Shown here piece after piece: positions 1 through 7,803 of a stretch of DNA of 64,000 nt. The notes beneath the pieces were generated by a model, which did not search any database, was not told where the DNA came from, and was given only the letters and a program-made list of their open reading frames with translations. The translations under genes were made by a program, and so were the position numbers. The number at the start of each line of letters is the position of its first letter. Position 1 is the first letter of the stretch. This DNA comes from UBA8516 sp035455245 (lineage in GTDB: Archaea; Thermoproteota; Nitrososphaeria; Nitrososphaerales; Nitrosopumilaceae), in NCBI GenBank assembly GCA_035455245.1, contig DATIFN010000025.1, positions 1 to 64,000 on the forward strand. The letters run 5' to 3'.

Positions 1-101
1 ATTCCTCTCCTTTTGCTGGAAAAGGTCAGTATGAAGATGACTTGGACCAAATAATCTTGAAACTAGAGCGAAATAAGGAAAAATATCTCAAAGTAAGTTA
101 A
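1..101 (+). CDS. C-terminal fragment of an unidentified protein (cut by window edge)
   Basis: An open frame runs from base 3 to a TAA at 99-101 and encodes 32 residues ending in a charged, helix-like tail (…KLERNKEKYLKVS). The composition is typical of a real protein end, but too little is visible to name a family. It lies just before a strong hairpin and the accessory genes that follow. Confidence 0.4.
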   Translation, partial: SSPFAGKGQYEDDLDQIILKLERNKEKYLKVS

Positions 102-138
102 TCATGTCCCGACTTTACAACATTAATTATGTCCCACA

Positions 139-174
139 AACTTGACAGCACCTGTTTTGAGGTTCTGTCAAGTT
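139..174. repeat. Near-perfect 15-bp inverted repeat (hairpin)
   Basis: AACTTGACAG (139-148) is the exact reverse complement of CTGTCAAGTT (165-174). Inside it, ACCT (150-153) pairs with AGGT (160-163) across a GTTTTG loop, with a single C/T mismatch at 149/164. The stem lies between a gene tail on the + strand and the 3' end of the HEPN-like gene on the - strand. A bidirectional terminator or a mobile-element end are both possible. No adjacent U-run favours the first strongly. Confidence 0.6.
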
Positions 175-244
175 AACGGCTCTTCTCCCTGAATTTTATT
201 GTTGTAAATTTTAGGCTCATTTCTATCAAACTCCAACTTTTGGA

Positions 245-877
245 TCAGAAATTCTCATTAGCATCTAACACCATTTTCTTTAGTCGTTCTAAAAATGCTT
301 CACATATTATATCTATTGTCTGATTAGGATTTTCATCTAGATAATATTCCAATATGGGTATACCTTTTTCCTCTCTTATGCTCTGTTCACCTGTTTGCTT
401 ATCAGTGGTAGTAATTTTCACTATAGGGTTCTTATCAAATGAAAGTGGAATAATCGCACTAGCTGGTTTTCCTTCACTAGCAGTAAGAGTTAGACCTTGT
501 GGAAAATTCATACCAATTTTGAATTTAGTTGGTTTTATTGATTTTCTGTGAAGAATGATGTTTCTCTTCTTAATCAAAAATCCATAGTTTGGTTCATCTT
601 TAATTTTCTTGTACTCATCTTCATACCATTTTATGAATTTCTCTGCATTTTCGTTACCTTTAGATTTCTTATGAAATTCGCCATTAAGATCATAAACTTC
701 TAAATCTATTCCCAAATTATATTTTAAATTGTAATCCTCCAATAGATGATCTAAAATGCTCCTTGTTGAAGCAAGAAAGGAATTAAAAGCATAAAAATAA
801 GCCTCATTCCATTTATCCATATTTTTTAAATTATTAAGATTGTAAATGGATTCCTTAAGTTTTTCAATAGCTGTCAT
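245..877 (-). CDS. HEPN-superfamily-like protein (putative)
   Basis: This 210-residue mostly helical protein is not assigned to a named family. Residues 105-110 read RNIILH, which fits the R-N-x-x-x-H motif of the active site in many HEPN RNases. Residues 26-50 form an aromatic and Leu-rich helix of the kind seen in the HEPN four-helix bundle, followed by a charged KWYEDEYKK stretch. HEPN proteins act as RNases in toxin-antitoxin, abortive-infection and CRISPR contexts, but some are scaffolds. No MNT nucleotidyltransferase antitoxin is next to it; its divergent neighbour, 39 bases away, is a small two-helix membrane ORF. The family call rests on one short motif and helix pattern, so it is tentative. 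Confidence 0.55.
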   Translation of the reverse strand: MTAIEKLKESIYNLNNLKNMDKWNEAYFYAFNSFLASTRSILDHLLEDYNLKYNLGIDLEVYDLNGEFHKKSKGNENAEKFIKWYEDEYKKIKDEPNYGFLIKKRNIILHRKSIKPTKFKIGMNFPQGLTLTASEGKPASAIIPLSFDKNPIVKITTTDKQTGEQSIREEKGIPILEYYLDENPNQTIDIICEAFLERLKKMVLDANENF

Positions 878-916
878 TTTGATCCATTTATTAAAAAGCA
901 GCAGATCGATCGAGTT

Positions 917-1111
917 ATGAATATGTTAACAAAATGTGTTATTGCTTTATGGTTAGGCTCTGCTGTTGCCTTATTTTTTGCATACATAGCTAAATTCATT
1001 CCGTTAGATTCAGAAGTAACTATTAGCATACTAGATTTTATCGCCTTTCTTTTGTTCATTTGTGGACTTGCTTTTCTTATTGGCAGAATTATTCAATCCA
1101 AACGTGGTTGA
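917..1111 (+). CDS. Small two-helix membrane protein (hypothetical)
   Basis: The 64-residue ORF has two clear hydrophobic segments (about residues 6-28 and 36-57) separated by a short acidic loop, and ends with basic residues (QSKRG), as expected for a small inner-membrane protein. It starts 39 bases from the divergent HEPN-like gene, so the two could share a control region. A competing antisense ORF (1031-1198, minus) with one hydrophobic stretch overlaps its 3' part; both cannot be judged from sequence alone. No family recognised. Confidence 0.4.
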   Translation: MNMLTKCVIALWLGSAVALFFAYIAKFIPLDSEVTISILDFIAFLLFICGLAFLIGRIIQSKRG

Positions 1112-1194
1112 CATTAATTCACGATAAATTAGTATTCCGCTTAGATTCCCAACTGCAAAAGAGATTCCCCATTCTAGATATGATAGTAATTCTG

Positions 1195-1370
1195 TCATAA
1201 GCTTGCCCTCTGAATCAAAGTTTTCCATTTGTCTTTGCCTTGAATTGTTATTCCACAAGCTTCACTAGGTGTCTTACCATCCAAAGCCATGTGTGGTCTA
1301 AGGTAATTATGGTATATTTGATAACCTTTAATCAATAAAGATTCTTCATTGCCATATACAGTTAGACACC
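1195..1370 (-). pseudogene. C-terminal remnant of a DDE transposase/integrase
   Basis: On the minus strand the frame ending at TGA 1197-1195 encodes an end with the hallmark YHNYLRPHMALDGKTPSEA-GI, the conserved C-terminal signature of DDE-type archaeal/bacterial transposases of the rve/IS481-like group (NYxRPHxALDGKTPxEAxGI). Only about 58 residues are present. No DDE catalytic core is recognisable upstream, so this is a truncated relic. Together with the hairpin near 150 it suggests past insertion-element activity in this patch. Which IS family it belongs to cannot be decided here. Confidence 0.75.
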
Positions 1371-1737
1371 AATAAGGGAACTGTCAAATCTGTGGATCTT
1401 AAACCTGTAAAAAATCTGTTGATAATTAACTTAATAGTTAAAGAAGACTTTCTTTGTAGCCATTTTCTACCTCGACCATCAAAGAGTAGTTCATCTGCAA
1501 CTAAACTTCCAATCCAATAAACTGCAAAAAATTCTTCTACCATTATTCCAGTGATAACACACAGGGTTAAAAAAAGATGCTGTTATTTGATGAACATGAA
1601 CATTTCATATCAATCTCGGTTTTAATCTTTAATCAGACTATTTTTTCCTTGGAATAATAGATGCAGCAAGTTATTCAAAAATTTCTCCACTATGAGAATC
1701 AGATCTGAGAATTAACAATCCAATAATATATGATCAA
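1371..1737. other. Gap with no convincing gene
   Basis: This stretch follows the transposase relic. A minus-strand ORF of 65 codons (1346-1543) is present, but it lies out of frame with the relic's signature and resembles no family; it may be decayed element sequence. Bases 1550-1737 are AT-rich and show nothing beyond possible promoter sequence for the gene at 1738. Confidence 0.4.
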
Positions 1738-1974
1738 ATGCAAAAGTTTTTCATGGTAAACTATCAAGCCTTGAAGTCATCCGTAGAAAAGAATGGTGAA
1801 GTCATGATACGCACTGACACGGGAGAAAAAATAGAGTTACATAAACACAATGTCAAGTTTGATGACTCTACAAAGGAGATAATTATTGATGCCGCTAGTG
1901 AGACCTATTGGATTGACTCAGAAAAAGTAGCCTATTATTGGATCCATAGGGAAGGATTCGAAGGTAAGCAATAA
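1738..1974 (+). CDS. Small hypothetical protein
   Basis: The 78-residue protein has alternating beta-like segments (GEVMIRTDTGEKIELH, KEIIIDAASETYWIDSEKVAYYWIH) suggesting a small beta-rich fold. No signal peptide, metal motif or catalytic pattern is visible. Start ATG at 1738; an in-frame ATG at 1756 is an alternative. A pyrimidine-rich, T-rich run just after the stop looks like an archaeal terminator. It sits between the accessory patch and the conserved S30e/radical SAM genes. Function unknown. Confidence 0.6.
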   Translation: MQKFFMVNYQALKSSVEKNGEVMIRTDTGEKIELHKHNVKFDDSTKEIIIDAASETYWIDSEKVAYYWIHREGFEGKQ

Positions 1975-1982
1975 CTTAACCT

Positions 1983-2001
1983 CTTCTTTTTGTTTTTGTT
2001 T
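1983..2001 (+). terminator. Probable oligo-T terminator
   Basis: A T-rich tract with several runs of 4-5 T (TTCTTTTTGTTTTTG) lies 9 bases after the stop of the gene at 1738-1974. Archaeal transcription commonly ends on such runs without a hairpin. Assigned by composition only. Confidence 0.35.
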
Positions 2002-2068
2002 ATCCAAGTTAACAATATTTGTTTTGTAAAATGATCAAATTCAGTAAGTATAATTTTAAGTGAAAATA

Positions 2069-2251
2069 CTACTTGCGTCTTGGTCGTTGGCCAGGTTTGT
2101 TTTGTCCTGGAACTCTTTTTAGTTCAAATCTTTTTCTAAAATTTTCTTTGTTTCTCATTATGGAGATAGTTCCATGTCTTTCTCGAGCTTGAACTTTGGG
2201 TGTTTGTCCTCTAACTTTTCCTGCTTTTGTAAGCGAACCGTGAGTTGGCAC
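2069..2251 (-). CDS. rps30e: 30S ribosomal protein S30e
   Basis: This is a 60-residue, strongly basic protein of the small ribosomal subunit, shared by archaea and eukaryotes. The N-terminal HGSLTKAGKVRGQTPKV stretch is the family signature and the C-terminus is a poly-basic tail (RPRRK). The start codon is GTG (2251-2249), as no ATG lies upstream in frame. It is 43 bases downstream of the radical SAM gene on the same strand and may be co-transcribed with it. Length is normal for the family. Confidence 0.93.
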   Translation of the reverse strand: MPTHGSLTKAGKVRGQTPKVQARERHGTISIMRNKENFRKRFELKRVPGQNKPGQRPRRK

Positions 2252-2294
2252 GAATTAGTTTCTTGTCTGATTCAATTTATGTATTTGGATTTAT

Positions 2295-4031
2295 TTACCA
2301 GTATTTTGCCTTGATGGTTTCAATTACCTTTTCGTGTTCGCTTCCCTTTCTTCTTGCATATCTTTCCATTGCACCAAGTGGCACACCGCCTAATGTAGTT
2401 GCCAATCCAGTAAAGGCCTTTCTTCTAAATGTCCCACGACTTCCTGTTTTACTCATGAATTTTTTTATGCCGTACTTGAAATTGTGTTGCCAAGTTTTGT
2501 ACATGACACCAAGTTGTGCAGCATCCATTTCATTTCCTATATCAAAGAATTCTGATTTCTCCAAAAGACCAATTGGGACAAAAGTAAGTGGAGTAGTAGT
2601 AAACATTGCATCTGGCTGTTCTTTTTCTAATTCATTTATCAATCTGATTGTTTCCCAAGCATCTTCGTCTGTTTCGTCGTTATCCAGACCCATGATTAGA
2701 GTGAATGCAGGTATCCAATAATTTTCATTTAATGTCTTGACACCCTCTTTTACTATCCAATGCCATTCTTCGGGTTTGTATGGAGAGAGTTTCCTGTCAG
2801 CATACTTGCCAATTAATCGCAGGCTTCCAGTTTCAAAGCCACACTGGACCCCAATCATGTTATCAGGACCAGCTTTAATTATTTTTGAGATATTTGGAAC
2901 CACTCGTTCATCGGCTATGGCACCTGCAAGAGTACCATGCGTAGGGTTTGTGTGTTCTACGCCAGTTGACATGACCGCATTGAAAAGCTCTTCAAGTGCT
3001 TCTCTGTTTGGTGCCATGTTCTTTGTTTTTCTTGGATCCAGACCATAAACAAAAATATCATCGCTGTGTAGCCAGGCAGAAGTCTGTCCACCCTTTTTGA
3101 GATTGACTTCGATTTCCCTTTTTACCTTCTCTGGTGGGTAATATCTTAATGGTCTTAGTGTAACGTCACAAAACTTGCAACCTCGTCCACAGCCACGCAT
3201 TACCTCCACCATTCCATGCATACTGGGCTCTACAATATCTGGAATCATATCAATATCTGGCTCATCCCAGTAGTGGATAAATCTGCCATGATGTTTTTTC
3301 TCGCCTTTTCCAAATTCTTTAATGTCCACTTTGAAATCATTTTTTGCAAATGGATTCATGTTATCAAATGCACCATCAATCAAATTATTGAAAAATTGTC
3401 CCGCATGACCGTCAATTTCCGGAGCAATACCTCCAAGTTCTCCCTCTAAAACTGCATACAAACCATATTCTTCTATTTTCTTTGGATCATAATTATACTG
3501 CCAGGTTCCAGATGCGCCAGCAATTACTTTGGCGTTGCTTCCATTCTTTTTCTTTGCGGCATTAATTTTCATGTGTAGATCTCTGTTGTAAAATTCATCG
3601 TAGGATGTTTGCTTACGACCATAAGTGAAGGTCATGGTAACAGGGCCCATTCCAAGTGGATCCATTTCGTAGGTTCCAATCACTTGTGTTTCTGGACCAA
3701 TGAATTTTTCAATATGATCAGGATGTGCCACAACGACATCTTCGCGTCTAAATCCGTCACGCAAAAGTGCTGCCTCAACTTTTCTTAATCCATAGGGTGC
3801 ATAATTTGCTACTCCATTTGTGTGACCTACGGGATTACAAATAAAATCAAACAAAACTCTTGGAGTTACTTGATCTTTTAATAAATAATACCAGATGCTT
3901 TTTTTGGATCTGTGTGGATCTACTGCAGGCGCACATCCAAAGAAGGTAGCAAGGGATATCCCACGATATTGCGACATCAACGTACGGTCAGCTGTTAATA
4001 CAATTTTCGGGTGCCCCAATTCAATCCTCAT
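2295..4031 (-). CDS. Radical SAM protein, B12-binding-type/COG1032-like, substrate unknown
   Basis: This is an iron-sulfur enzyme of the radical SAM superfamily. The cluster motif CGRGCKFC (CX3CX2C) lies near residue 285, preceded by a roughly 280-residue N-terminal region of the sort that carries a cobalamin-binding-like domain in COG1032 proteins. The typical DxHxxG cobalamin motif is not obvious, so B12 use is uncertain. The C-terminus is basic. ATG at 4031 was chosen because it opens directly into conserved-looking sequence; a TTG at 4049 would add six residues. The gene follows pyrD-pyrK by about 54 bases on the same strand and precedes S30e. Some radical SAM/B12 proteins in archaea modify membrane lipids (GDGT ring synthases), but nothing here proves that role. 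Confidence 0.85.
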   Translation of the reverse strand: MRIELGHPKIVLTADRTLMSQYRGISLATFFGCAPAVDPHRSKKSIWYYLLKDQVTPRVLFDFICNPVGHTNGVANYAPYGLRKVEAALLRDGFRREDVVVAHPDHIEKFIGPETQVIGTYEMDPLGMGPVTMTFTYGRKQTSYDEFYNRDLHMKINAAKKKNGSNAKVIAGASGTWQYNYDPKKIEEYGLYAVLEGELGGIAPEIDGHAGQFFNNLIDGAFDNMNPFAKNDFKVDIKEFGKGEKKHHGRFIHYWDEPDIDMIPDIVEPSMHGMVEVMRGCGRGCKFCDVTLRPLRYYPPEKVKREIEVNLKKGGQTSAWLHSDDIFVYGLDPRKTKNMAPNREALEELFNAVMSTGVEHTNPTHGTLAGAIADERVVPNISKIIKAGPDNMIGVQCGFETGSLRLIGKYADRKLSPYKPEEWHWIVKEGVKTLNENYWIPAFTLIMGLDNDETDEDAWETIRLINELEKEQPDAMFTTTPLTFVPIGLLEKSEFFDIGNEMDAAQLGVMYKTWQHNFKYGIKKFMSKTGSRGTFRRKAFTGLATTLGGVPLGAMERYARRKGSEHEKVIETIKAKYW

Positions 4032-4084
4032 TTGGGTACTTTGGCTCAATCTTTTTAAGTTTTCGGGTTTTATCTAACAGAATT

Positions 4085-4897
4085 TTAGTAATTTTCAAGA
4101 ATTCCGGCTTTATTTCTATGAGTGTATCCAAATTCTTTGTTTGAAAGAAGATACTCACCGTCAAAAACAGTGCCATCTCTACAAACAAGGACTTCACCTG
4201 CACAACAACTTCCACAGATACCCATGCCGCACTTCATCATTCTTTCAAGACTTGCTTGGACATGAATCTTTTTGGCGTGAGCCAACTGTACAACTTTGTA
4301 CATCATTTTTTCTGGTCCACATGTGTATACTGCATCAAACTTTTTTTCAGAAAGTAATTTTTCCATTTCATCTGTTACTAAACCTGATTTGCCGTATGTT
4401 CCATCTTCTGTCACAACAATGACTTGATGTTTGTTGTTTTCAAGAAGTTGGTTTGTTAATTTTTCAAAAAAAACTTCTTCTCGGGTTTTTGCACCCATCA
4501 TTATTGTGACTTCATCAGTTTTTTTCAAAAATGTCAACAGTCGCATCAATGGAACAAGTCCAGTTCCTCCTCCTACAAGCAAAAGTTTTCCTTGTTTTAT
4601 GGAAAAAGAATTACCGTAAGGTCCTCGCATGCCTATGTAATCACCCACTTTAAGATTGTAAAGTTCTGTGGAAGAAACACCGTGTTTTCTTACCGTAAAT
4701 GCACCTTTCCCTTTTTCCAAAGTAATCATCACACTCATTGGTAATTCGTTCACACCTGGAATCCAAACCATCGCAAACTGTCCTGGTAAGACACTAGCAA
4801 AAACATCATCAGAAAAAACCAGTGTACGTACTGTTGGTGTTTCTTCAATTACTTTTTCTATTTTAACAACTAGTGGTTTGTTAGAATTTCTTTGCAA
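4085..4897 (-). CDS. pyrK: Dihydroorotate dehydrogenase electron-transfer subunit PyrK
   Basis: This is the FAD/[2Fe-2S] reductase subunit that passes electrons from dihydroorotate oxidation by PyrD to NAD+ in pyrimidine synthesis. The fold order is an FAD-binding barrel (LPGQFAMVWIPG, then RGPYGNSF), an NAD-binding domain (LLVGGGTGLVPLMRLL) and a C-terminal cluster region with CGMGICGSC and a later VCRDG, giving four Cys ligands. Length (270) is normal. The TTG start at 4897 overlaps the end of pyrD by 17 bases, so the two are translationally coupled as expected for partner subunits. Confidence 0.92.
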   Translation of the reverse strand: MQRNSNKPLVVKIEKVIEETPTVRTLVFSDDVFASVLPGQFAMVWIPGVNELPMSVMITLEKGKGAFTVRKHGVSSTELYNLKVGDYIGMRGPYGNSFSIKQGKLLLVGGGTGLVPLMRLLTFLKKTDEVTIMMGAKTREEVFFEKLTNQLLENNKHQVIVVTEDGTYGKSGLVTDEMEKLLSEKKFDAVYTCGPEKMMYKVVQLAHAKKIHVQASLERMMKCGMGICGSCCAGEVLVCRDGTVFDGEYLLSNKEFGYTHRNKAGILENY

Positions 4898-5789
4898 TTC
4901 CTATCATCTCTCTTATTTCTGAAAATCCCTTCCTTTCCATGTACTTTGATATCCCATTATTAATTTCTGAGAATACTCCAATCCATTTTTCCCCTATTGC
5001 ACTTCCAATTTGTACGGCGCTTGCGCCAGCAAGTATGAATTCAACAGCGTCTTCCCAATCAGAGACACCACCACAACCAATTATTGGGATATCAAATTGG
5101 GATGAAATTTCATAGACGCATCTCACTGCAATTGGTTTTATTGCAGAACCAGAGAGTCCTCCAATTTTATGACTGAGAAGAGGACGGGTTGTTTCTACGT
5201 CAATTCCCATCGCCCTGACAGTGTTTATTGCAGTTATTGCATCAATTCCGGATTCGCATGCAGCCCGTACTGTCTCAAGATAATCCGAAGATCCTAGTCC
5301 CACCTTTGCAATTACAGGAACTTTGGAATGAGACTTGACTGATTTTACTATTTTTCTTACCAAATTAGGATCATCACCGACTTCTAGTCCAACTTTTTCT
5401 ACATGCGGACATGACAGGTTTAGTTCATATCCCAAAATTTTGACATTTTCAAATTGTTTTATCATAAAGGTAAAGTCTTCTTCTACAGATCCGACTAGAC
5501 TGACAATGATTGGTACTGTGATATTTGGCGCAATCATCTTTGCAAAGTATGGAGCACCTGGATTTGACAGACCCACCGCGTTCAGATAACCAGATTTTAC
5601 TCCAATTATTGTCGGATTAGGATACCCATCCCATGGTTCCTTACTTAGTGATTTTGTTACTACTGCGCCTGCTCCATCTTTATATAACCGAGAAAAAACT
5701 TCAAGCGAGATTCCAAGAATACCAGAAGCAAGCATAGTTGGCCTTTCCAGCTCAATTAACCCTACTTTGGTTGAGATGTCAGGTTTCAC
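4881..5789 (-). CDS. pyrD: Dihydroorotate dehydrogenase, class 1B catalytic subunit PyrD
   Basis: PyrD is the FMN TIM-barrel enzyme oxidising dihydroorotate to orotate. Features include ASGILG near the N-terminus, the substrate/catalytic loop NLSCPHV with the class 1 catalytic Cys, PVIAKVGLG, and the FMN phosphate site GCGGVSDWEDAVEFILAGAS. Pairing with PyrK identifies class 1B (NAD-dependent heterotetramer). The start is GTG at 5789. It heads the minus-strand group pyrD-pyrK-radical SAM-S30e and is divergent from nop5, with about 100 bases between them for both promoters. Confidence 0.94.
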   Translation of the reverse strand: MKPDISTKVGLIELERPTMLASGILGISLEVFSRLYKDGAGAVVTKSLSKEPWDGYPNPTIIGVKSGYLNAVGLSNPGAPYFAKMIAPNITVPIIVSLVGSVEEDFTFMIKQFENVKILGYELNLSCPHVEKVGLEVGDDPNLVRKIVKSVKSHSKVPVIAKVGLGSSDYLETVRAACESGIDAITAINTVRAMGIDVETTRPLLSHKIGGLSGSAIKPIAVRCVYEISSQFDIPIIGCGGVSDWEDAVEFILAGASAVQIGSAIGEKWIGVFSEINNGISKYMERKGFSEIREMIGIAKKF

Positions 5790-5887
5790 TTATGATTATA
5801 AAAAATTGTTCTCATATAACAGTTCATGTGTAATCTCTCATAAAGGAATGTTACCTTTTTTAGTGAGTGAGTGTGAATGTGTGAAGT

Positions 5888-7144
5888 ATGCATTTTGTAA
5901 TTTTAACAGAAATTGGTGTAGCAGTATTTGATAAAAATACCTGTGTAAAATCTCTTCCTTTCTCAGATCTTGCTAAAGAGTATGTTGAGATTAAAGAAGG
6001 AAAGGCAAACGTGTATCAACTAACGGACTTTCTTTCTAAGTTACCTTCACCTGTTTTTGTAAACGATTCTTCACTCTTAAAACTTTTGAAAAAAAATTCA
6101 ATCGAGGCAGAGCTAATGGAAAATGCCAAAATAGAAAACATTCAAGCCTCAAAACTTAGAGTCCTAGTTGATTCTGGTTTTGCAAAGGACGAAGATGAAG
6201 CAAGAGCAAAATTACGGGACTTTGCTGTCCAGCTTTCATCGTCAAAGGTAACAGAAACCTCCGAGAGTCCCGACCTTCACATTATTCAAACTATTAACAC
6301 ACTGGACGAAATTGACAAGATAATTAATGGACTTAGTTCCCGATTAAGAGAATGGTATGGCTTACATTTCCCAGAACTTGATAATTTAATAGACAGTATC
6401 AGTGGATACTCCAGAATAGTCTTAGCTGGTACAAGAGATGACATTACAGATAATGTATACATTGAAGCTGGATTTCCTGACACTAAAGTAGAGATGCTAT
6501 CTCTGTTACAGAAAAAAAGCAAGGGAGGAAAAATTTCAGAAGAAAATCTTGCAATTGTCCAGTTTATTGCAAAGCAAATATTGGAACTTTTTGAGTTAAG
6601 AAATACACTAGAAAAACATGTAGAAACTCAGATGGACATAGTAGCACCAAATTTGGCTGGCATATTGGGCCATGCCGTTGGAGCTAGAATTTTGGCAAGG
6701 GCTGGAAGTCTTAAAAGACTTGGTTCCATGCCTGCTAGTACTATTCAAGTTCTGGGTGCAGAAAAAGCACTATTTCGTTCCCTGAAAACTGGTTCTCAAC
6801 CCCCGAAACATGGTTTATTGTTCCAGCATTCTTTGGTACACGCAGCACCAAGGTGGCAGCGTGGTAAGATAGCTAGAGCAATTTCTACAAAGGCTGCAAT
6901 TGCAGCACGAGTAGATGTTTTTGGTGCAGGACTAAATAAAACTCTCTTTGAAAAGCTAAATGTAAGAATAAAGGAAATAAGTGAAAAGTACAAGGAACCA
7001 ACAGAAAAGCAACCTATGAGGATTCAACAACGTGACACTTTCCGACATGGAAGGGGTCCAAGAAGTTTTGGTAGAGATTCTGGAAGTAGAGATCGAAAGA
7101 AAGATTGGAAGAAAGGAAAAAGAAGAAAGTTTGGAAAACGATGA
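5888..7144 (+). CDS. nop5: C/D box RNP core protein Nop5 (Nop56/58 family)
   Basis: Nop5 is the scaffold of the archaeal box C/D sRNP: it binds L7Ae/guide RNA through its Nop domain and recruits fibrillarin for 2'-O-methylation of rRNA and tRNA. An N-terminal fibrillarin-binding domain is followed by a coiled coil (about 150-250) and the conserved Nop core with APNLAGILGHAVGARILARAGSL, PASTIQVLGAEKALF and HGLLFQH. The tail (last 45 residues) is rich in Arg, Gly and Lys. ATG at 5888 is followed directly by the usual MxxVILTEIG start. It overlaps the fibrillarin gene, its functional partner. Its leader holds four GTGA repeats. Confidence 0.95.
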   Translation: MHFVILTEIGVAVFDKNTCVKSLPFSDLAKEYVEIKEGKANVYQLTDFLSKLPSPVFVNDSSLLKLLKKNSIEAELMENAKIENIQASKLRVLVDSGFAKDEDEARAKLRDFAVQLSSSKVTETSESPDLHIIQTINTLDEIDKIINGLSSRLREWYGLHFPELDNLIDSISGYSRIVLAGTRDDITDNVYIEAGFPDTKVEMLSLLQKKSKGGKISEENLAIVQFIAKQILELFELRNTLEKHVETQMDIVAPNLAGILGHAVGARILARAGSLKRLGSMPASTIQVLGAEKALFRSLKTGSQPPKHGLLFQHSLVHAAPRWQRGKIARAISTKAAIAARVDVFGAGLNKTLFEKLNVRIKEISEKYKEPTEKQPMRIQQRDTFRHGRGPRSFGRDSGSRDRKKDWKKGKRRKFGKR

Positions 7145-7799
7145 AGGCAATATTTTCTGGGTTAACGTAGACGGCGAAAAAAAACTTGCAACATTAAATC
7201 TTGTTCCAGGAAATCAAGTCTACAAGGAAAAATTAGTCAAGATAAAAGGTGAAGAGTTTAGGGCATGGGATCCATTCAGAAGTAAGCTTGCTGCAGCTAT
7301 AATGAATGGTTTAGAGGTTTTACCAATAGTTAGAAAATCCAAAGTTCTCTATCTTGGAGTTTCTACAGGAACAACAGCAAGTCATGTTTCCGATATCGTT
7401 GGCCCAAATGGAATAGTTTTTTGTGTGGAACATGCAAGTAGAGTTGCTCGTGATTTTTTAGACAGGGTGTCAGCTTTCAGATCAAACATAGTTCCAATAT
7501 TACAGGATGCAAGAAACCCCAAACAATATTTTTCAGTATATGGAGAGGTAGATGTGGTTTATGTGGATATAGCACAGCCAGATCAGACCGAGATTGCAAT
7601 ATTAAATTGTAAAACTTTCCTCAAAAAGGGTGGATACCTCATGCTTGTCATAAAAACAAGAAGTATTGACGTAACAAAAGATCCTGCTCAAATAATCAAA
7701 TCTGAGATTAAAAAACTAAGTACAGATTTTGAGATAATCCAAGAAATTAACCTCTTTCCTTATGATAAGGACCATGCAATAGTAGTTGCAAAATATTAG
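7131..7799 (+). CDS. flpA: Fibrillarin-like rRNA/tRNA 2'-O-methyltransferase FlpA
   Basis: Fibrillarin is the SAM-dependent methyltransferase of the box C/D RNP. The family opening (…FWV…KLATLNLVPG.. VYKEKL) begins just after base 7140, followed by the SAM site VLYLGVSTGTTASHVSDIVG, then CVEHASR, ILQDAR, DVVYVDIAQPDQ and the K-x-R motif VIKTRSID. The open frame extends back to 7032 inside nop5, but that extension is low-complexity Glu/Lys sequence antisense to nothing conserved. TTG at 7131, giving a 14-base overlap with nop5, best fits family length (222 residues). Coupling with nop5 is the usual archaeal arrangement. Confidence 0.93.
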   Translation: MENDEGNIFWVNVDGEKKLATLNLVPGNQVYKEKLVKIKGEEFRAWDPFRSKLAAAIMNGLEVLPIVRKSKVLYLGVSTGTTASHVSDIVGPNGIVFCVEHASRVARDFLDRVSAFRSNIVPILQDARNPKQYFSVYGEVDVVYVDIAQPDQTEIAILNCKTFLKKGGYLMLVIKTRSIDVTKDPAQIIKSEIKKLSTDFEIIQEINLFPYDKDHAIVVAKY

Positions 7800-7803
7800 A
7801 AAA

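Noticed and set aside
1031..1198. Minus-strand ORF with one hydrophobic segment, starting in ATGA overlap with the transposase relic stop
   Set aside because: It overlaps the better plus-strand two-helix ORF and has no supporting motif; kept only as an alternative.
1346..1543. Minus-strand 65-codon frame upstream of the transposase relic
   Set aside because: It is out of frame with the recognised signature and lacks DDE residues; it may be decayed element sequence but cannot be supported.
7032..7130. N-terminal extension of fibrillarin inside nop5
   Set aside because: The extra residues are low-complexity and beyond family length; TTG 7131 gives the expected start.
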